A stretch of 64,000 bases of DNA from Streptomyces sp. NBC_01306 (lineage in GTDB: Bacteria; Actinomycetota; Actinomycetes; Streptomycetales; Streptomycetaceae). The translations under genes were made by a program, and so were the position numbers. Positions 59,524 to 64,000 of the stretch are shown here, piece after piece. The DNA lies in the NCBI RefSeq assembly GCF_026340465.1, contig NZ_JAPEPC010000001.1:1-64000 (forward strand), in the 5' to 3' direction. Each line of letters starts with the position of its first letter. Positions within the stretch are counted from its first letter, which is position 1. The notes below the pieces were generated by a model that was not told the origin of the DNA, did not search any database, and was given only the letters and a program-made list of their open reading frames with translations.

Positions 59524-60777
59524 ATGACCATGCCGCTGCTGACCGAAGTCGATGCGGAGCACCTGCTCCGATGTATCTGCTTCAAGACAGGACCGCCCCG
59601 TACCGTCGGGGTCGAGCTCGAATGGCTCGTCCACGACCTGCACCGCCCCGATTCGCCGGTGTCCGAGGACCGGATCCGGCGGGCACAGACGGTGGTGCGC
59701 GCCCTGCCGCTCGTCTCGGCGCTCACCTTCGAGCCCGGCGGGCAGCTGGAGCTCAGCTCGCAGCCCGCCGCATCACTGACCGAGTGCGTCGACTCGGTCT
59801 CCGCCGACCTGACCGCGGTGCGCGGCGCGCTGCGTGGCGAGGGGCTGGTACTCACCGGTCTCGGCCAGGACCCCTGGCACCCGCCGCGCCGGCTGCTGCG
59901 TGAACCGCGCTACGACGCGATGGAGACGTATCTGGACCGGCACGGGACCGCCGGCCGGTCCATGATGTGCGGTTCGGCCTCCATCCAGGTCTGCCTGGAC
60001 GCGGGGCACGCCGAGCCGGGGCCGCTGGGCTACGGCAGGCGCTGGAAGCTGGCGCATCTGCTGGGCGCGGTGCTGGTGGCCGCGTTCGCCAACTCGCCGC
60101 ACCGCCAGCGCCGTACCACCGGCTGGCTCTCCACCCGGCAGTCCCAGTGGGCCGACATCGACCCGGTGCGGTCGCTGGCGCCGGACGACGGACTGGAGCC
60201 GCGGGAGGCCTGGGCCGCGCACGTCCTGGACGCACCGGTGATGTGCATCCGGGCCGACGTGGGGCCCTGGCCGGTGCCGGACGGCCTCTCGTTCCGGCAG
60301 TGGCTGCGTACCGGCCTGCCCAGGCCGCCGACCCGGGAGGATCTGGACTACCACCTGACCACGCTGTTCCCTCCGGTGCGGCCGCGCGGCCATCTCGAAC
60401 TGCGCATGATCGACGCGCAGGCGGGCGAGGACGGCTGGACGGTGCCGCTCGCGGTGACCGCCGCGCTCTTCGACGACCCGGCCGCCGCCGAGACCGTGTA
60501 CCGCGCCGTCAAACCCCTCGCGGAGACGGCGGGCCGGGCGCGCGCGCCGCGCAACCCGCTCTGGGAGGCGGCGGCCAGGACCGGCCTCGCCGACCCCGAG
60601 CTGCGCGCCGCCGCGGTGCTCTGCTTCGCCGCCGCGCAGGAGGCGCTGCCCCGGCTCGGCGCCGCCACCGCGGTGCAGGACGCGGTCGCCGCCTTCACCG
60701 AACGCTATGTCGCACGGGGCAGGTGCCCCGCCGACGATCTGCTGGATCCCGACCACGGGAAGGATCTCCGCCCATGA
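59524..60777 (+). CDS. egtA: Ergothioneine biosynthesis glutamate-cysteine ligase
   Basis: A 417-aa ATP-dependent ligase that makes gamma-glutamylcysteine, the sulfur donor for ergothioneine. It has RTVGVELEWLVHDL (glutamate/ATP site), FEPGGQLELSSQPAASL and GHLELRMIDAQ. ATG at 59524 follows AGGAGC. It overlaps egtB by 4 bases (ATGA). It is the first gene of the egtABCD operon; the promoter in 59257-59523 is not obvious to me. Confidence 0.93.
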   Translation: MTMPLLTEVDAEHLLRCICFKTGPPRTVGVELEWLVHDLHRPDSPVSEDRIRRAQTVVRALPLVSALTFEPGGQLELSSQPAASLTECVDSVSADLTAVRGALRGEGLVLTGLGQDPWHPPRRLLREPRYDAMETYLDRHGTAGRSMMCGSASIQVCLDAGHAEPGPLGYGRRWKLAHLLGAVLVAAFANSPHRQRRTTGWLSTRQSQWADIDPVRSLAPDDGLEPREAWAAHVLDAPVMCIRADVGPWPVPDGLSFRQWLRTGLPRPPTREDLDYHLTTLFPPVRPRGHLELRMIDAQAGEDGWTVPLAVTAALFDDPAAAETVYRAVKPLAETAGRARAPRNPLWEAAARTGLADPELRAAAVLCFAAAQEALPRLGAATAVQDAVAAFTERYVARGRCPADDLLDPDHGKDLRP

Positions 60778-62075
60778 CCGCCGACCCCACCGCTGTGCGC
60801 CGCAGCGCGCTCGACGCGCTCACCGCGGCGCGCAGCCGTACCAGCGCTCTGACGGACTGCGTCGAGGACAGCGAACTCATCGCGCAGCACTCGCCGTTGA
60901 TGTCCCCGCTCGTCTGGGATCTGGCTCATATCTCCAACCAGGAGGAGCAGTGGCTCCTGCGGGCGGTCGCGGGCCGCGAGGCGATGCGCCCCGAGATCGA
61001 CTCGGTCTACGACGCCTTCGAGCACCCGAGGGCGACCCGCCCCACGCTTCCGCTGCTCCAGCCCGCCGAGGCGCGGCGCTACGCGTCGGAGGTACGGGGC
61101 CGGGTCGTCGACGTACTGGAGAGCGCCCCGCTGCACGGACGGCCGCTGGTCGACGCCGGGTTCGCCTTCGGCATGATCGCCCAGCACGAGCAGCAGCACG
61201 ACGAGACGATGCTCATCACCCATCAGCTGCGCAGCGGCCCCGCCGCACTGACCGCCCCCGCGCCGCCGCGTGCCGACAGCACCGGTCTTGCGGACGAAAT
61301 CCTCGTTCCCGGCGGCCCGTTCACCATGGGTACATCGGACGAGCCGTGGGCGCTGGACAACGAACGGCCCGCGCACCAGCGGCTGGTGCCGGCCTTCCAC
61401 ATCGACACCACCCCGGTGACCAACGGCGCGTTCCTGCGGTTCATCGAGGACGGCGGGTACCGCGACGAACGCTGGTGGACGGAGCAGGGGTGGGACCTGG
61501 TACGCGGCCATGAGCTGGCCGCCCCGCTGTTCTGGCGCAGGGAGGGCGGCCAGTGGCTGCGCCGCCGCTTCGGCGCCGTGGAGCCCGTCGCTCCCGACGA
61601 GCCGGTGCTCCATGTGAGCTGGTACGAGGCGGACGCCTATGCCCGCTGGGCGGGGCGGCGGCTGCCGTCCGAGGCCGAGTGGGAGAAGGCCGCACGCCAC
61701 GACCCGGCGACCGGCCTTTCGTACCGCTACCCCTGGGGTGACGAGGACCCCACCCCCGAGCGGGCGAACCTGGGCCAGCGCCACCTCGGCCCGGCGGCGG
61801 CGGGCAGTTATCCGGACGGTGAATCGCCGCTCGGGGTACGGCAGTTGATCGGCGATGTGTGGGAGTGGACGGCCAGCGACTTCCTGCCCTATCCGGGGTT
61901 TGTCGCCTTCCCCTACCGCGAGTACTCGGAGGTGTTCTTCGGCCCGGACCACAAGGTGCTGCGCGGCGGCGCGTTCTCCGTCGGCGAAGTGGCCTGCCGG
62001 GCGACCTTCCGCAACTGGGATCTGCCGGTGCGCCGTCAGATCTTCGCCGGGTTCCGGACCGCGAGGGATGCCTGA
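60774..62075 (+). CDS. egtB: Hercynylcysteine sulfoxide synthase
   Basis: A 433-aa iron enzyme that couples gamma-glutamylcysteine (or cysteine) to hercynine with oxygen. The N-terminal DinB-like domain has iron ligands in LVWDLAHISNQEEQWLLR and the HxxxH pair of AQHEQQHDETML. The C-terminal formylglycine-generating-enzyme fold has PGGPFTMGTSDEPWALDNERPAH, RLPSEAEWEKAARHD and GDVWEWTASDFLPYPGF. Overlaps with egtA (ATGA) and egtC (TGATG) suggest coupled translation. Confidence 0.95.
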   Translation: MTADPTAVRRSALDALTAARSRTSALTDCVEDSELIAQHSPLMSPLVWDLAHISNQEEQWLLRAVAGREAMRPEIDSVYDAFEHPRATRPTLPLLQPAEARRYASEVRGRVVDVLESAPLHGRPLVDAGFAFGMIAQHEQQHDETMLITHQLRSGPAALTAPAPPRADSTGLADEILVPGGPFTMGTSDEPWALDNERPAHQRLVPAFHIDTTPVTNGAFLRFIEDGGYRDERWWTEQGWDLVRGHELAAPLFWRREGGQWLRRRFGAVEPVAPDEPVLHVSWYEADAYARWAGRRLPSEAEWEKAARHDPATGLSYRYPWGDEDPTPERANLGQRHLGPAAAGSYPDGESPLGVRQLIGDVWEWTASDFLPYPGFVAFPYREYSEVFFGPDHKVLRGGAFSVGEVACRATFRNWDLPVRRQIFAGFRTARDA

Positions 62076-62899
62076 TGTGCCGTCATATCGCCTGTCTGGG
62101 GCCGTCGGAGCCGCTGGGTGAGGTGCTGGTGCGGCCTCGGCACGCGCTGGTCCGCCAGTCCTGGGAGCCGCGCAGGCAGCGCCACGGGACGGTCAACGCC
62201 GACGGGTTCGGGGTGGGCTGGTACGCCGATGACGACCCGGTGCCCGCGCGCTACCGGCGCGCCGGACCGATCTGGGCCGACCTCTCCTTCGCCGATCTCG
62301 CCCGGGTCGTACGCAGCGGGGCGGTGCTGGCAGCGGTCCGCGACGCCACCGAGGCGGGCGCCGACGGGGAGGCCGCGGCGGCGCCGTTCGCCGCGGGTCC
62401 CTGGCTGTTCAGCCACAACGGCGCGCTCACAGGCTGGCCCGTGAGCGCGGCACCGCTCGCCGCCACGCTCCCGCCGGCCGAGCTGCTCGGGATGGCGGCG
62501 CGCTGCGACTCCGCGCTGATCTGGGCGCTCGTCCTGCACCGGCTGCGGGAGGGCGATCCGCTCGGCCAGGCGCTGGCCGACAGCGTCACCGACCTCGCGG
62601 CGGCCGCGCCCGGCTCACGGCTCAATCTGCTGCTCACCGACGGCACCGCCATCGCCGCCACAGCCTGGGGCGACACACTCTGGTACCTCACGGAGCCCGG
62701 CACGACCGCCTCCACCGCCTCCACCACCACCGGCAGCACCGGCAGCACCGGCAGCACCGGCGCCGACGCCGGCCGCACAGTCGTCGCTTCGGAGCCGTAC
62801 GACGACGGTCCGGGCTGGCGCGAGGTCCCCGACCGCACCCTGCTCGTGGCGACCCGTACCGATGTCCAGCTGACCCCACTCAAGGAGCCCACGGCGTGA
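62075..62899 (+). CDS. egtC: Gamma-glutamyl-hercynylcysteine sulfoxide hydrolase
   Basis: A 274-aa class II glutamine amidotransferase-like hydrolase that removes the glutamyl group. The N-terminal nucleophile is Cys2 (MCRHIACLG), followed by NADGFGVGWYADD and WLFSHNGAL. Near residue 215 is a Thr/Ser/Gly-rich insertion with an ACCGGCAGC repeat (about 62725-62760), which looks like a recent simple-repeat expansion in a loop. The ATG shares one base with the egtB stop. Confidence 0.94.
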   Translation: MCRHIACLGPSEPLGEVLVRPRHALVRQSWEPRRQRHGTVNADGFGVGWYADDDPVPARYRRAGPIWADLSFADLARVVRSGAVLAAVRDATEAGADGEAAAAPFAAGPWLFSHNGALTGWPVSAAPLAATLPPAELLGMAARCDSALIWALVLHRLREGDPLGQALADSVTDLAAAAPGSRLNLLLTDGTAIAATAWGDTLWYLTEPGTTASTASTTTGSTGSTGSTGADAGRTVVASEPYDDGPGWREVPDRTLLVATRTDVQLTPLKEPTA

Positions 62900-63867
62900 G
62901 TCCGTTCCAGCTGACCCGCACCCTGCCCGAGGACGCGACGGACGCCGCCCTGCGCGCGGACGTGCTCCAGGGCCTGACCCGTACGCCCAAGACACTGCCG
63001 CCCAAGTGGTTCTACGACGCGCGGGGCAGTGAGCTGTTCGAGGAGATCACCGCGCTGCCCGAGTACTACCCGACCCGGGCGGAGCGGGAGATCCTGCTCG
63101 CCCGTGCGGGCGACATCGCGGAGGCCACCGGCGCCCGCACCCTGATCGAGCTGGGTTCGGGGTCATCGGAGAAGACCCGGCATCTGCTCGACGCGCTGCC
63201 CGCGCTGGAGGCGTACATCCCGGTGGACGTGAGCGGGAGCGCGCTCACCGCGGCGGCGGAGGCGCTGCTCGCCGAGCGGCCGGGGCTCGCCGTGCACGCG
63301 CTGATCGCGGACTTCACCCGTGAGCTGGCACTGCCGGCCGCCCCGGGGCCCCGGCTCGTCGTCTTCCTGGGCGGCACCATCGGGAATCTGCTGCCGCCCG
63401 AGCGCGCCGCGTTCCTGCGATCCGTACGGAATCTGCTCGATCCGGGCGACCACCTGCTGCTCGGTACGGACCTGGTCAAGGCGGAAAGCGTGCTGGTCCC
63501 GGCGTACGACGACACGGCCGGTGTCACCGCCGCCTTCAACAAGAACGTACTGAGCGTCATCGACCGGGAGTTGGGGGCCGACTTCGATCCGGACGCCTTC
63601 GACCATCTCGCGGTCTGGGACAGCGAGAACGAGTGGATCGAGATGCGGCTGCGGGCCCGCGGGGCGTTCACCGTGAAGATCCCGGAGCTGGATCTGGCGG
63701 TGCCGTTCGCGGCGGGCGAGGAGATGCGGACGGAGGTGTCCGCCAAGTTCCGCCAGGAGGGGGTGCGAACCGAACTGGGCGCGGCGGGCCTGGCATTGGA
63801 CCACTGGTGGACGGATTCCGGCGGGCGGTTCGCGCTGTCGCTCAGCGGTCCACCAGCTCGTCCGTGA
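62896..63867 (+). CDS. egtD: L-histidine N-alpha-methyltransferase
   Basis: A 323-aa SAM-dependent enzyme that trimethylates histidine to hercynine, the first committed step. It has FYDARGSELFEEITALPEYYPTRAE, SAM motif LIELGSGSSEKTRHLLDAL, VVFLGGTIGNLLPPE and NEWIEMRLRARG. The GTG start at 62896 overlaps the egtC stop. Its last 26 bases overlap the 3' end of a convergent solute-binding protein gene. The final lyase EgtE is not in the window. Confidence 0.95.
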   Translation: MSPFQLTRTLPEDATDAALRADVLQGLTRTPKTLPPKWFYDARGSELFEEITALPEYYPTRAEREILLARAGDIAEATGARTLIELGSGSSEKTRHLLDALPALEAYIPVDVSGSALTAAAEALLAERPGLAVHALIADFTRELALPAAPGPRLVVFLGGTIGNLLPPERAAFLRSVRNLLDPGDHLLLGTDLVKAESVLVPAYDDTAGVTAAFNKNVLSVIDRELGADFDPDAFDHLAVWDSENEWIEMRLRARGAFTVKIPELDLAVPFAAGEEMRTEVSAKFRQEGVRTELGAAGLALDHWWTDSGGRFALSLSGPPARP

Positions 63868-64000
63868 GGAGTTTCGACGCCTTCTTCGCGGCTGTTCCGG
63901 CGTCCTGCCCTGTGAGCACGTCTGTCATATAGGGCTTGATCGGGTTGTCCGCCTCGACCGCCGCCCAGCGCGGCGAGTTCGGGGTGGCCCGGCCGCGTGC
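63842..64000 (-). CDS. 3' end of a sugar ABC solute-binding protein gene (partial)
   Basis: The minus strand from the window edge reads in one open frame of 52 codons to a TGA at 63844-63842: TPNSPRWAAVEADNPIKPY then TDVLTGQDAGTAAKKASKLL and ends ELVDR. This is the typical C-terminus of family 1 sugar-binding proteins. It is convergent with egtD and overlaps it by 26 bases. The rest of the gene lies outside the window. Confidence 0.72.
   Translation of the reverse strand, partial: ARGRATPNSPRWAAVEADNPIKPYMTDVLTGQDAGTAAKKASKLLTDELVDR

Overview
The window is chromosomal DNA of a Streptomyces or very close actinomycete. It is GC-rich, genes are tightly packed with many GTG starts and 4-base ATGA/GTGA overlaps, and it carries hallmark sets: a clpP3-clpP4-popR locus, ergothioneine genes, a DasR-type chitin gene, a sigma-R-type thioredoxin promoter and a beta-ketoadipate operon. 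No tRNA, rRNA, CRISPR array or complete insertion sequence was seen.

Region by region. (1) 3-12142, minus strand: an orphan biosynthetic operon. It contains a MaoC-like hydratase, two methyltransferases, an AurF-like diiron oxygenase, an aminoacyl-synthetase-like amino acid:carrier-protein ligase, an AcpS-type phosphopantetheinyl transferase, a carrier protein, and then metK, an adenosine kinase and metH. One strong promoter with two nested palindromes (10901-10946) precedes it. A separately transcribed PLP enzyme of the cystathionine gamma-synthase/lyase family lies just upstream. The set looks like a pathway that loads an amino acid on a carrier, oxidises its nitrogen and methylates it, with its own SAM supply. 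(2) 12406-20926: a tandem-fused IclR regulator divergent from pcaI-pcaJ-pcaH-pcaG-pcaB-pcaL, followed by pobA (protocatechuate and 4-hydroxybenzoate breakdown). The missing thiolase pcaF is at 56344-57528 and carries the same palindromic operator as pcaI. (3) 21041-22993: popR and the clpP3-clpP4 pair. (4) 23187-26968: a Tat-exported fucosidase, an aquaglyceroporin and a small AA10 LPMO behind two DasR-type sites.

(5) 27099-35485: an ECF sigma factor/anti-sigma pair, a fasciclin lipoprotein, a membrane molybdopterin oxidoreductase and a divergent lipid-type operon (FAD oxidoreductase, DUF1365, cyclopropane synthase, DUF1295). This gene set mirrors the sigK locus of Mycobacterium. Three copies of one promoter motif, ACCAATCC-N15-CCGAAT, link the units. 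(6) 35667-53914: a carbohydrate island with a low-GC, module-rich GH3, a phospholipase C, a secreted lectin-domain protein, a cytoplasmic putative hydrolase, a sugar ABC transporter, a ROK regulator, a broken LuxR-type regulator and a secreted GH31. The transporter and GH31 promoters share an almost identical promoter-operator. (7) 54037-54247: a short element bracketed by inverted repeats. (8) 54257-56173: a disulfide oxidoreductase divergent from thioredoxin. (9) 57653-64000: a GH18, a PemK/MazF-like protein, egtABCD, and the 3' end of a solute-binding protein gene overlapping egtD.

All assignments come from reading sequence and protein motifs by eye. Start codons were chosen from ribosome binding sites, overlaps and promoter positions where these could be seen. 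Family names are recognition-level calls, not database results.
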